A DNA stretch of 34,340 nt from Dehalococcoidia bacterium (GTDB lineage Bacteria; Chloroflexota; Dehalococcoidia; UBA2979), in the NCBI GenBank assembly GCA_028279505.1, contig JANQNP010000104.1:1-34340 (forward strand). Reading direction: 5' to 3'. Numbering within the stretch: the stretch's first letter is position 1; every line of letters begins with the position of its first letter. This document shows, piece by piece, positions 1 through 7,297 of the stretch. Under the pieces are notes generated by a model, which had not been told where the DNA came from, ran no database searches, and was given only the letters and a program-made list of their open reading frames with translations. A program made the translations under genes and the position numbers.

Positions 1-885
1 CTTGACCACCGCGTCGCCAAACCGCTCCTTGAACGCCGCCTTGTGCTCGTCGGTGAAGAACCGCTCCCACCGCGACGAGCCGCGCGACTGGATGTGCGGA
101 TCGGTCTCCAGCCGCTCGCGATCCATCCGCCCGAGGTCCTCCGTGGCTGCGATCTCCACCGCCCGCTCGAGCCATCGACCGGTCAGCCCGAGCCCTACGA
201 ACATCCGCCGCATCTCCGCGTCGAAGTCTCCGAGGACATCCTCGAACTTCAGCTCCACCACGTCCGGATCGTCGTAGTCCCACGCGCGCATCTGGTCGAT
301 CGTCCACGCCGAGTAGCCGCTGATCTCGAACAGAATCCCCTCGGCCTCGGAGCGCGCCTTCAGGTTCTCCTGGTACGACCGCCCGCCAAGCGAGCGGAGG
401 AACTCCCGCTTCTCCGCCTCGCCCCGTTCCTCGATCCAGAACGGAATCTGCGGCGCGTTGATCGGCGCCGTCTCGTCGAAGTCCTCGTTCACGCACCAGT
501 CCTCGTCGGTGTAGAGGTGGTACTGATAGCCGGAAACGACCACGTCCCGAGGATCGCGAATCACGTGCGCGCCCCGGTAGGGCGACTCCATCTGACCAAG
601 ATCAATCTGGCCATGCCCGAGCACCAGCACATCGACGTCCCGAGGTAGCCGCGCCGGCGTCGTCTTGAAATTCCACTGCAGCCGCCATCCGAACTCGGCG
701 CAGACCTTCCGGAACACCGTGTGCATCAGCGTCGAACCCGACTTGTGGTGACAGCTGATCACGAGCGGAGCGTCAGGCCGCGCCGGACGGTCTCCCCGGG
801 CGAACCGATACCGCAGCTCAGCCCCAACCTTCCGCGCAAAGCGATGTCGCGTCAGCCGGTTGTTGGTCAGCCGCCGAGTCGGCAT
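1..885 (-). CDS. Sulfotransferase (paralogue A), 3' end cut by the window
   Basis: Reading the minus strand from 885 gives 295 codons open to the window edge. The product should transfer sulfate from PAPS to a hydroxyl or amine, probably on a glycan or lipid. The 5'-phosphosulfate-binding loop reads SCHHKSGSTLM near residue 53, and the 3'-phosphate motif reads IRDPRDVVVSGY near residue 120. Both are typical of the sulfotransferase fold, although the usual PKSGTT is replaced by HHKSGST. Two in-frame ATGs lie at 891 and 885. A GGGAG directly abuts the first and sits six bases before the second, so I choose 885. Alignment by eye with the gene at 3323-4291 shows strong similarity through to the end, so only about ten C-terminal residues are missing. 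It is the last gene of a minus-strand glycan cluster. The acceptor cannot be told from sequence. Confidence 0.85.
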   Translation of the reverse strand, partial: MPTRRLTNNRLTRHRFARKVGAELRYRFARGDRPARPDAPLVISCHHKSGSTLMHTVFRKVCAEFGWRLQWNFKTTPARLPRDVDVLVLGHGQIDLGQMESPYRGAHVIRDPRDVVVSGYQYHLYTDEDWCVNEDFDETAPINAPQIPFWIEERGEAEKREFLRSLGGRSYQENLKARSEAEGILFEISGYSAWTIDQMRAWDYDDPDVVELKFEDVLGDFDAEMRRMFVGLGLTGRWLERAVEIAATEDLGRMDRERLETDPHIQSRGSSRWERFFTDEHKAAFKERFGDAVVK

Positions 886-1140
886 GAGCATCTCCCTGCA
901 GTCCGAACAAGGCTCGATCTAAGCACTCGAAGCGCTCCACCCTACAACACTACTTGCCCTGCCGAGTCCCACAGCGTCGCTCGCATGCGTACTGCAACCG
1001 AGGCAGCCGGGTTCGCACGTCGACAGAGCGATCAACTCCGGCGCGCTGGTCTGCCGACACCCGTTCGGCGGCCTCTACGAGATCTGAGTATCGAATGGTC
1101 TGGCTGAGCCAACGAGACCCGACTGCGAACCTGCGCGGAA

Positions 1141-2091
1141 CTAACGCCGAAGGCGTCGCAGCGGTTCGGGGAGCCGTCGATACACGGTTCGCGCGAGACG
1201 ATAGAGGTCGTTCCCGAGGAAGAACGGAACGCCTCTCACCGACAGCCAGAGCCAGCGATGGACACCCATCGTTCGATAGATCACGGCGTTGAGACCTGGC
1301 ATCCAGACTCGTACGCCGTGGGTCGCGTTCACGCGGGCGGCTGCCTGCTCGAGACTGAGACCGCCGATCTCGGACAGATGTGCGTGCACGACCGCGACCG
1401 GACCGGCAAACCGTTCCGGGTACGGGAGGCGTGCGTTCCACGCGGTCTGCATGACATAGAACCGGCACCTCGACTCCAGAAGAGCCTGAGCGAACGTGGT
1501 CTGATCCGGAATGTAGGCATCGTTCATCTCGAGCAGTGCCCGAGACTGCCGTCGCTCCCAGTCACCAAGTAGCGCGCGAGTATCGTCACGATTGAAGAGG
1601 ATCACACCCGTGTTGTACGGGGTGTAGCCAGTCACGATCTCTCCGGATGCGTCCCGAATTGGAGTGAGGTCACCCGGGGCCGGACCAACGGCAACGTCGA
1701 AGTGATCGAGCAGTTTGAACAAGCCACGAGGATCGCTCGTGAAGTATGTATCAGTGTCGACGTAGAACGTACGTCGATACGGAGCGCTTTGACTGAGGAC
1801 CCGTGTCTTGTAGGTGAAGGCAATGGCGTTACTTCCCGCTTCAGGCGGATAAGTCATCTGCTCGACGATGTGTTCCACCACGACTTGATCGAAGACGGCA
1901 CGGAGTCTCGCGAGCTGCGAATCCGAGGCGCCATCGGCAGCGATGGTCACATGCGCGTTCGGCGCAACCGCACGTAGCGATAAGCAGGAGTCGACCGCCT
2001 CTTCGAAGTAGCGCGGATCGCCCCACGCCAGGTACAGGAACCCCTCCGCCGGAACCGCAGAGCTGCCAGCAGGACGCGAGATATCGCTCAC
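1141..2091 (-). CDS. Glycosyltransferase with DxD motif (nucleotide-diphospho-sugar transferase-like)
   Basis: A 316-residue protein with the look of a GT-A fold enzyme that moves a sugar from a nucleotide sugar to an acceptor. The N-terminal part (GFLYLAWGDPRYFEEA, then a beta strand ending VTIAADG) suits the nucleotide-binding half. The segment FYVDTDTYFTSD at about 109-120 carries the DxD metal-binding motif with aromatic neighbours, as in GT8-like and related transferases. There is no signal peptide or obvious membrane span, so it is probably cytosolic. The start is GTG at 2091 with only a weak upstream AGG, so the exact start is uncertain. It lies between a sulfotransferase gene and a rhamnosyltransferase-like gene on the same strand, which suggests assembly of a sulfated glycan. 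Donor and acceptor sugars are unknown. Confidence 0.7.
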   Translation of the reverse strand: MSDISRPAGSSAVPAEGFLYLAWGDPRYFEEAVDSCLSLRAVAPNAHVTIAADGASDSQLARLRAVFDQVVVEHIVEQMTYPPEAGSNAIAFTYKTRVLSQSAPYRRTFYVDTDTYFTSDPRGLFKLLDHFDVAVGPAPGDLTPIRDASGEIVTGYTPYNTGVILFNRDDTRALLGDWERRQSRALLEMNDAYIPDQTTFAQALLESRCRFYVMQTAWNARLPYPERFAGPVAVVHAHLSEIGGLSLEQAAARVNATHGVRVWMPGLNAVIYRTMGVHRWLWLSVRGVPFFLGNDLYRLARTVYRRLPEPLRRLRR

Positions 2092-2169
2092 CGATCGACA
2101 CCTGTCTGGCGATCGCGACCGTCTGACGAAGCAACTCGGCGGACGTCGGAAGCCGTGGACCGCGTCAAC

Positions 2170-3216
2170 TCAACCACGCAGACGAGCTCGCAAACGACGA
2201 ACCCGCGATCGGACACGGGTCGTTCCTGAATCGATCAGGTAGCGGAACTGGACGATCCGGCTGCTCCGGAATGCGGACGCATATCTCCGGAACGCATCCC
2301 AGTCGATGTCAACGCTCTCGAATGACTCGGGCCCCGTGACGGCAACCCGTTGCTTCCGTTCGTACAGGCGATAGCCCTGCGCGTTCTCAGCGTGATTCGT
2401 CATCAGCGGGGGACCGGTCCGCGGTCCGAAATCCCTGAACGTCTGCTCGTACGGAAACGCACGCAGATCGTCACCGGCCTCAACCGAGTAGCGCTCGATC
2501 AGATCGCGGGTCTCCTTGGCGAATCCCTCGCCCAACGGGACTCGCCAATCGAGCAGTACGTGTGCGGTTGGGTGTCCGATCCCCATCACGGTGAGGGGGT
2601 ACGCCGGGAATGGAGCAAGCAGGCTGAACCCGCACGAGCTAACGGGCGTGTGGTCTCGGTGCCACTCCGCCCGGTAACCCAGCGGAGCACGATGGCTGAC
2701 GTCGAGGTCCCACTGCTCCGTGTTCGTCGCACCGAAGAATCGGACTGGTGGGCCGGATTCACCGTCATCGACCACCGAGCCTTGAAGCTCCTCGACCAAC
2801 CGCCGAGGAAGTGCATCGTCATCATCGAGGTTCGTCGTCAGCAGGAAGTTGGGCGCAGGATCGTCGAGGTACGGCTGCAGCCACTCAACCTCCGCGAGCG
2901 GGCGATCCGGATCGTAGTCGTGGATGACGACTCGTGGATGCGCCGTGGTCGCTGCAGCCAGACGATCGCGATAATCGACCGACAGAGACGGATCGATGGC
3001 GATCACCCAGGTGAAGTTGCTGCTCGTCTGGGCCGTCACACTGGGAGCACAGGCGATCTCGAACAGCTTGAACCGGAGGTCTAGCCGCTTCGGGTCAAGC
3101 GCGTTGTACTCGCCCCGGAGCGGAGCCACACTCCGCACGCTTGGATTCTTGATCCGCTCGCGCTCTCCGGCCCGGATACTGAACCGCGTGATCACGAAGT
3201 GCTGGAGCCGCATCAT
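2170..3216 (-). CDS. Putative rhamnosyltransferase-family glycosyltransferase
   Basis: A protein of about 348 residues resembling the bacterial 'putative rhamnosyl transferase' family (Pfam PF11316). Family-like features are the opening QHFVITRFSI, the strand FTWVIAIDPSL, and the acidic motif TTNLDDDDALP at about 127-137, which would hold the metal and nucleotide sugar. It has no signal peptide. Possible starts are two GTGs at 3225 and 3222 and two ATGs at 3216 and 3213. The Shine-Dalgarno signal is weak for all of them, and I prefer the first ATG. It is 78 bases upstream of the neighbouring glycosyltransferase gene and probably co-transcribed with it. The family name does not prove rhamnose as the donor sugar. 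Confidence 0.72.
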   Translation of the reverse strand: MMRLQHFVITRFSIRAGERERIKNPSVRSVAPLRGEYNALDPKRLDLRFKLFEIACAPSVTAQTSSNFTWVIAIDPSLSVDYRDRLAAATTAHPRVVIHDYDPDRPLAEVEWLQPYLDDPAPNFLLTTNLDDDDALPRRLVEELQGSVVDDGESGPPVRFFGATNTEQWDLDVSHRAPLGYRAEWHRDHTPVSSCGFSLLAPFPAYPLTVMGIGHPTAHVLLDWRVPLGEGFAKETRDLIERYSVEAGDDLRAFPYEQTFRDFGPRTGPPLMTNHAENAQGYRLYERKQRVAVTGPESFESVDIDWDAFRRYASAFRSSRIVQFRYLIDSGTTRVRSRVRRLRARLRG

Positions 3217-3322
3217 CCGCACCACTCACGCAGCTCGCGTCTCGCGCTAACGAGGGCTGCAGGCCGCCGCGTAGCCAATCCGCTGCGTCGCCGTCGAGGG
3301 GTGCTCACCGGCCTCGCCCAGG

Positions 3323-4291
3323 TCACCAGTCGTTGCTCGACTCGTACCCAAGCCGGACCACTACGTCGCCGAATCGCTCCTTGAACGCGGCTCGATGTTC
3401 GTCGGTGAGATGTCGCTCCCACCGCGAGACCCCGCGCGACTGTATGTGCGGATCGTGTGTGAGTCGATCAGCATCCATTCGCGCAAGGTCCTCGGTCGCA
3501 GCAATCTCGATCGCCCGCTCGAGCCAACGTCCGCTGAGCCCGAGAGCGACAAACATCCGCCGCATCTCCCCGTCGAAGTCTGCCAGCACATCCTCAAACC
3601 GGAGCTCGACCACGTTGGGATCGTCGTAGTCCCAGGCGAGCATGCGCTCGATCGTCCACGTCCCGTAGTGCGTCATCTCAAACGTCACCCCGTCAGCCGG
3701 GGAGAGCGACCGTAGACGCTCCTGATAGGACTGACCGCAGAGGGATCCCAGGTACTCGCGCTTCCACTCCTCGGAGCACGACTCCAACCACATCGGCACT
3801 CGAGGGGCCGTGATCGGGGGTGACTCATCGAGGTTTGAGTTCACGCACCAGGGCTCATCGGTACGAAGGTGATACTCGTACCCCGATGCGATCACGTCGC
3901 GCGGGTCGCGAATCAGATGGACCCCGCGATACGGCTTGTTCAGCCTCGAGAGATCGAAGTGCGCATGCCCCAGACCCAGGACGTCGACGCGCGGCGGCAG
4001 TTCGACCGGCGCTCCTCCGCCATGCCATCGAAACCGCCAGTCGAACTCGTCGCAGAGTTTGAGAAAGATCGTTCGCATCAGCGTCGAGCCCGACTTGTGG
4101 TGGCAGCTGACGATGATCGGTGCCGGCGGTCGGCTGGGACGATCCCGGCGAACGACTTGATAACGGAGCTCTGATGCCAGCGTTCGTACGAACGAGCTAC
4201 GAGTCACCCGATTGTCACGGAGTCGACCAAGCACCGTCCGTGCAGCCTCCTGGAATCCCAGGGGCTGTCCGAACCCCTCGGTGCCGATCAT
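3323..4291 (-). CDS. Sulfotransferase (paralogue B)
   Basis: A full-length 322-residue sulfotransferase. The PAPS 5'-phosphosulfate loop is CHHKSGSTLM (about 63-72) and the 3'-phosphate motif is LIRDPRDVIASGYEYH (about 126-141). The C-terminal part (DPHIQSRGVSRWERHL, then DEHRAAFKERFGDVV) is nearly the same as in the partial gene at 1-885, so the two are recent paralogues. The start ATG at 4291 overlaps the stop of the upstream gene by four bases (ATGA), indicating translational coupling, and GGGA precedes it. Its role is probably sulfation of a cell-surface glycan or glycolipid made by the neighbouring glycosyltransferases. The acceptor is not predictable. Confidence 0.88.
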   Translation of the reverse strand: MIGTEGFGQPLGFQEAARTVLGRLRDNRVTRSSFVRTLASELRYQVVRRDRPSRPPAPIIVSCHHKSGSTLMRTIFLKLCDEFDWRFRWHGGGAPVELPPRVDVLGLGHAHFDLSRLNKPYRGVHLIRDPRDVIASGYEYHLRTDEPWCVNSNLDESPPITAPRVPMWLESCSEEWKREYLGSLCGQSYQERLRSLSPADGVTFEMTHYGTWTIERMLAWDYDDPNVVELRFEDVLADFDGEMRRMFVALGLSGRWLERAIEIAATEDLARMDADRLTHDPHIQSRGVSRWERHLTDEHRAAFKERFGDVVVRLGYESSNDW

Positions 4292-4902
4292 GTGCGTCCC
4301 AACAAACGCCGTGCAAGTGAGCGCGGCCGCCAGAACAACGCGCGGGTGTCGGACGCGCGCATCCGCTCGGACTGGCTGTTGACATGGGGGAACGGGGCGT
4401 CTGGAACCGCGGCCTCCAGGAACTCACAGAGCGGCGCCCAGCCGTCGCCCTCAGCAAAGTTCATCCTCAGCAGATCGCCGGGCCGCTCCGCGAAGTACTC
4501 AAGCACTTCTGCGTTGTGACGCTCATAGCGTTGCCGGTAGACGCCTTCGTGCCCAACCGGATCGCCCGCGCCGTAGATCCATCGGCGCATTTCCGTCTCA
4601 GAGCCCCCGAAGTGACCAAGCGCGCTCGTCAGCCAGCTCTCAGTTGAACGCTCAGTCAGGATGAACTTGCTCTCTGGATAACGCGAATCGAGATGCCTGA
4701 AGATGATCGGCCAGGGGTTGTCTTGGAACGCATCGTACTGAGGCACTAGCTCATCAGCACGCGCGAGGACCCGGGTGCCGATGTTCGGATCGTCGACGCC
4801 GAAACTCGCCGCAACGCGGTAGCCCAGGAGCCGGAGCGCCGTCGCCAGCGTTGAGGTTCCAGTCTTGTGAAACCCTACGCAGAAGATCTTGCCTGAGTAC
4901 AT
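4288..4902 (-). CDS. Small sulfotransferase-family protein (Sulfotransfer_4-like)
   Basis: A 204-residue protein that begins with KIFCVGFHKTGTSTLATAL, giving a PAPS-binding loop HKTGTST at 12-18 right at the N terminus. This is typical of the compact sulfotransferase family PF17784. A second helix-strand unit, SRYPESKFILTERSTESWL, matches the position of the 3'-phosphate-binding region. It differs clearly from the two larger sulfotransferases nearby and probably acts on another position or acceptor. ATG at 4902 is preceded by GGAAGG at good spacing. It is the first gene of the minus-strand cluster and overlaps the next gene by four bases. Members of this family are not all proven enzymes, so the activity is inferred. 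Confidence 0.78.
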   Translation of the reverse strand: MYSGKIFCVGFHKTGTSTLATALRLLGYRVAASFGVDDPNIGTRVLARADELVPQYDAFQDNPWPIIFRHLDSRYPESKFILTERSTESWLTSALGHFGGSETEMRRWIYGAGDPVGHEGVYRQRYERHNAEVLEYFAERPGDLLRMNFAEGDGWAPLCEFLEAAVPDAPFPHVNSQSERMRASDTRALFWRPRSLARRLLGRT

Positions 4903-5112
4903 CGAACCTTCCGAGGTACGGGATGCGTCGGCTTTGCCGATGATCGACCGGATCCATCGGTGGCGGCAACTCGCGCAGCGATGACAGCGGTCTCCGGTCC
5001 GGACGGCGGATCAGCTCCGGCGGCGCAACTGCCAGACTACCGTTCGACCCGGCCCTGCCACCAACCCGAGTGCTTGAGACGATGGCCGGCCCGCGTGGGA
5101 GGCGAACACCAC

Positions 5113-6114
5113 ATGACCAGAGCAACGCCCGAGGAGGTGCGCGCACGCGCCCCGCGCCCCGTCCCCTTCCATCCACTCCCCGGACCACCCGGCGCCCCAC
5201 GCCGGTCGATCGTGCCGCTCAAGGCGGCCGGCACCACCCCACCCGTCTTCCTCGTCCCCGGCCAGCGAGGTGAGCTGTTCCATTTCAAGCGTCTCGTCGA
5301 GCGCGTCCACGACGACATCCCCGTCTACGGCTTCGAGGCCCGCGGCCTCTACGGCGACGCCGAGCCGATCGACAACACCCGCGACATGGCGCGCTACTAC
5401 GTCGAGGAGATGCGGACCGTCCAGCCCCGCGGCCCCCACCTGCTCGGCGGCTTCTCCGTCGGCGGCAAGATCGCCTACGAGATGGCTCGCCTGCTCCAAT
5501 CCGAGGGCGATCCACCCCACCTGCTGATCTTCGACTACGGACCCAGCCCCCGCCGCGGCACCGGCGCAACTGGCATCGTCAATCGGCTCCTGCTCCCGCC
5601 ACGCACGATCCGGTTCCACTGGCAGAACTACCGTGGCCTCGAGGGCCAGCGTCGCGCCGCCTACCGGCGCGAGCAGATCAGTGACGAGATCCGCCAGCTC
5701 CTCCACCGCCTCGGCATCCAGCCGCGCGACTGGTTCTACAAGATCGGCGGCCCGAAGCCGCCCAGCGGCAGCGCTCCCGTCGCAGAACTCGCCGGCGCCC
5801 CGGCTGTCCGCCGCGCGCTACGCAACGCCGAGAACAACTGGGGCGAATGGATCGACGAGCCCTTCCGTTCCCGGTTCACCCTCTTCCGAGGCAAGATCCA
5901 ATACCCCGGCGCCAACCTCGACGAGCAGCTCGGCTTCGACGAAACCACTGCCCCCGGCGGCGTCGACGTCCGCCACATCCCTGGGTTGCACGCGTTCCTG
6001 TTCGTCGAGCCCCACGTCTTCACCCTGATCGCCGAACTCGAGGACTGGGTCGCCCGCGTCCCGGACGCCCCCCTCCCAGGCGTCACGCGCCCCGCCGGCG
6101 GCGCAGCGCGCTGA
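5113..6114 (+). CDS. Type I thioesterase-domain protein (alpha/beta hydrolase)
   Basis: A 333-residue protein that is essentially one thioesterase domain of the kind found at the end of NRPS and PKS assembly lines (COG3319-like). It opens with VFLVPGQRGELFHFKRLV, a typical TE start. The nucleophile elbow is GGFSVGGKIAYEMA, the acid is probably in LLIFDYGPSP, and the His is in IPGLHAFLFVEPHV. An ATG much further upstream is in frame, but GGGAGG about ten bases before 5113 fixes this start. No NRPS or PKS gene is in the window, so it acts alone or in trans. It is divergent from the sulfotransferase cluster across a 210-base gap. It could release or remodel an acyl group on a lipid, which is inference only. 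Confidence 0.78.
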   Translation: MTRATPEEVRARAPRPVPFHPLPGPPGAPRRSIVPLKAAGTTPPVFLVPGQRGELFHFKRLVERVHDDIPVYGFEARGLYGDAEPIDNTRDMARYYVEEMRTVQPRGPHLLGGFSVGGKIAYEMARLLQSEGDPPHLLIFDYGPSPRRGTGATGIVNRLLLPPRTIRFHWQNYRGLEGQRRAAYRREQISDEIRQLLHRLGIQPRDWFYKIGGPKPPSGSAPVAELAGAPAVRRALRNAENNWGEWIDEPFRSRFTLFRGKIQYPGANLDEQLGFDETTAPGGVDVRHIPGLHAFLFVEPHVFTLIAELEDWVARVPDAPLPGVTRPAGGAAR

Positions 6115-6150
6115 TCCCGAGGTGTGACGCACAGCCGCACCGCCACCCGC

Positions 6151-6156
6151 TAGACT
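6151..6156 (+). promoter_or_regulatory. Candidate -10 element of a leaderless promoter (TAGACT)
   Basis: GCTAGACT ends six bases before the ATG at 6163, and there is no Shine-Dalgarno sequence. The same octamer at the same spacing precedes the gene at 29580. A -10 box this close to the ATG implies that transcription starts at or next to the start codon. No convincing -35 is seen. Confidence 0.4.
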
Positions 6157-6162
6157 CCCTCC

Positions 6163-6615
6163 ATGCCCGACGACACCACCGAGGCCCAGGCCAGCCGCCT
6201 CGTCGCCCAGGGACCCGACGCCGTTATCTACGCCTCGCGCGACGGCATCATCCGTACCTGGAACGCCGCCGCCGAACGCATCTTCGGACACCCCGCCGCC
6301 GACGCCGTCGGCCAGCGCCTCGACCTCATCGTCCCCGAGCGATTCCGCGAGGCGCACTGGACCGGCTGGGAGCGCGCGCACGCCGACGGCGTCACGCAGT
6401 ACGTCGGCCAGTCGCTCCCCACCCGCGCCACCCACGCCAGCGGCGACACCATCACCGTCGAGCTCAGCTTCGCCATCGTCCTCGACGACGCCGGCGAAGC
6501 CATCGGCGCTCTCGCCACCGCCCGCGACATCACCGAGCGCTTCGAACAGGACCGCGCCAACCGCCGTCGCCTCAAGGAGCTCGAGGAAGAGCTCGAAACG
6601 CTCCGCTCGAGCTAG
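6163..6615 (+). CDS. Stand-alone PAS-domain protein
   Basis: A 150-residue protein consisting of one PAS sensor domain (about 10-128) and a charged, probably coiled-coil tail (about 129-150). PAS features are DAVIYASRDGIIRTWNAAAE, the IFGHPAADAVGQ turn, and the C-terminal GEAIGALATARDITER strand-helix that normally links PAS to an output domain. No output domain follows; a stop codon ends the helix. It could sense a small molecule or redox state and act by dimerising with a partner encoded elsewhere. The gene appears leaderless. Its stop overlaps the stop of the opposite-strand gene: both lie within CTAG. Confidence 0.82.
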   Translation: MPDDTTEAQASRLVAQGPDAVIYASRDGIIRTWNAAAERIFGHPAADAVGQRLDLIVPERFREAHWTGWERAHADGVTQYVGQSLPTRATHASGDTITVELSFAIVLDDAGEAIGALATARDITERFEQDRANRRRLKELEEELETLRSS

Positions 6616-7205
6616 CGCCGCCCCACCGCCCGTTCGACCTGTTCGAGGAACCCGCGAAACACCCCCTGCACCGGCCCGGCGCCAGCGCCGCGCCCCCCGG
6701 ACGGCACGGCCAGCACGGTCGCCTCACGTAGATCGACCGCCGCAACCGCGCTCGCCCCCTCCGAGGCCGGACACGGAATCTCCGCGTGCCACGGCGTCCC
6801 CGCCGGCACCCGGCTCAGCCCCCGACACCCGGCGAGCCCCCAGCGCGAATGCACCCCCGGCATGTGCCGGTGCTCCAGCCGCGCCAGGTGCGCCTTGAAC
6901 GTCGCCCCGTGCGCGTCCCACTCGCAGCGCACCGCACACCGGCACGTCGCGGCATCCGAGGCGTGCATCCGGTGTACGCCGTGCGCCAGCTCGTGCAGCA
7001 GCGTGCTCCGCATCACCGCGCGGTCCTCGTGGTGACGAACCACGATCCGGTACGGCATCGCCCCGTAGTTGATGAACCCGCGCGTCGACCGGGCCGGTGC
7101 GCGAACCGACACCCGAGGCAGCGCGGACGCCGGTAGCCCGCTCTCGGCCCACACAGCGCGGGTCAACTCGCCCATCCAGGCCGGGTTCATCGTCGTGTGC
7201 GCCAT
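6612..7205 (-). CDS. SprT-like zinc metallopeptidase (HExxH)
   Basis: A 197-residue protein with the zincin motif LLHELAHGVHRMH around residue 70 and, about 25 residues later, a segment WDAHGATFKAHL resembling the HG..F+ region of SprT-like proteases that supplies a third zinc ligand. Four Cys/His residues between them (ATCRCAVRCEW) might bind a second metal. No signal peptide is seen at the chosen start, so it is probably cytosolic. The reading frame extends upstream to 7337, but that overlaps the promoter and start of the divergent gene. I therefore use the ATG at 7205, which follows a G-rich stretch. SprT-like proteins include DNA-protein crosslink proteases, but the specific role here is unknown. 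Confidence 0.62.
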   Translation of the reverse strand: MAHTTMNPAWMGELTRAVWAESGLPASALPRVSVRAPARSTRGFINYGAMPYRIVVRHHEDRAVMRSTLLHELAHGVHRMHASDAATCRCAVRCEWDAHGATFKAHLARLEHRHMPGVHSRWGLAGCRGLSRVPAGTPWHAEIPCPASEGASAVAAVDLREATVLAVPSGGRGAGAGPVQGVFRGFLEQVERAVGRR

Positions 7206-7250
7206 CCACCCATCAACGCGCGTCTCCCGCGAACGCGCCACCACGCACGC

Positions 7251-7256
7251 TATATT
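7251..7256 (+). promoter_or_regulatory. Candidate -10 element (TATATT) for the acylase gene
   Basis: TATATT is a rare AT-rich hexamer in the 92-base gap between the divergent metallopeptidase and acylase genes, 41 bases before the acylase ATG. A Shine-Dalgarno-like GAGGAG lies at 7284-7289. A matching -35 is not clear. The other strand reads AATATA, so the site might serve both directions. Confidence 0.35.
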
Positions 7257-7297
7257 GCGCCCGTTCGCCGGCTGCGACCGCCCGAGGAGACCCCACC

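Noticed and set aside
886..1140. A tRNA-like or small gene in the gap between glycan genes
   Set aside because: GGTTCGCA near 1010 recalls a T-arm, but no acceptor stem or anticodon arm can be paired around it, and open frames lack protein-like composition.
5847..6731. A 294-codon plus-strand frame crossing the thioesterase and PAS genes
   Set aside because: It is strongly Arg/Pro/His-rich and lies out of frame over two recognisable genes, so it is a composition artefact.
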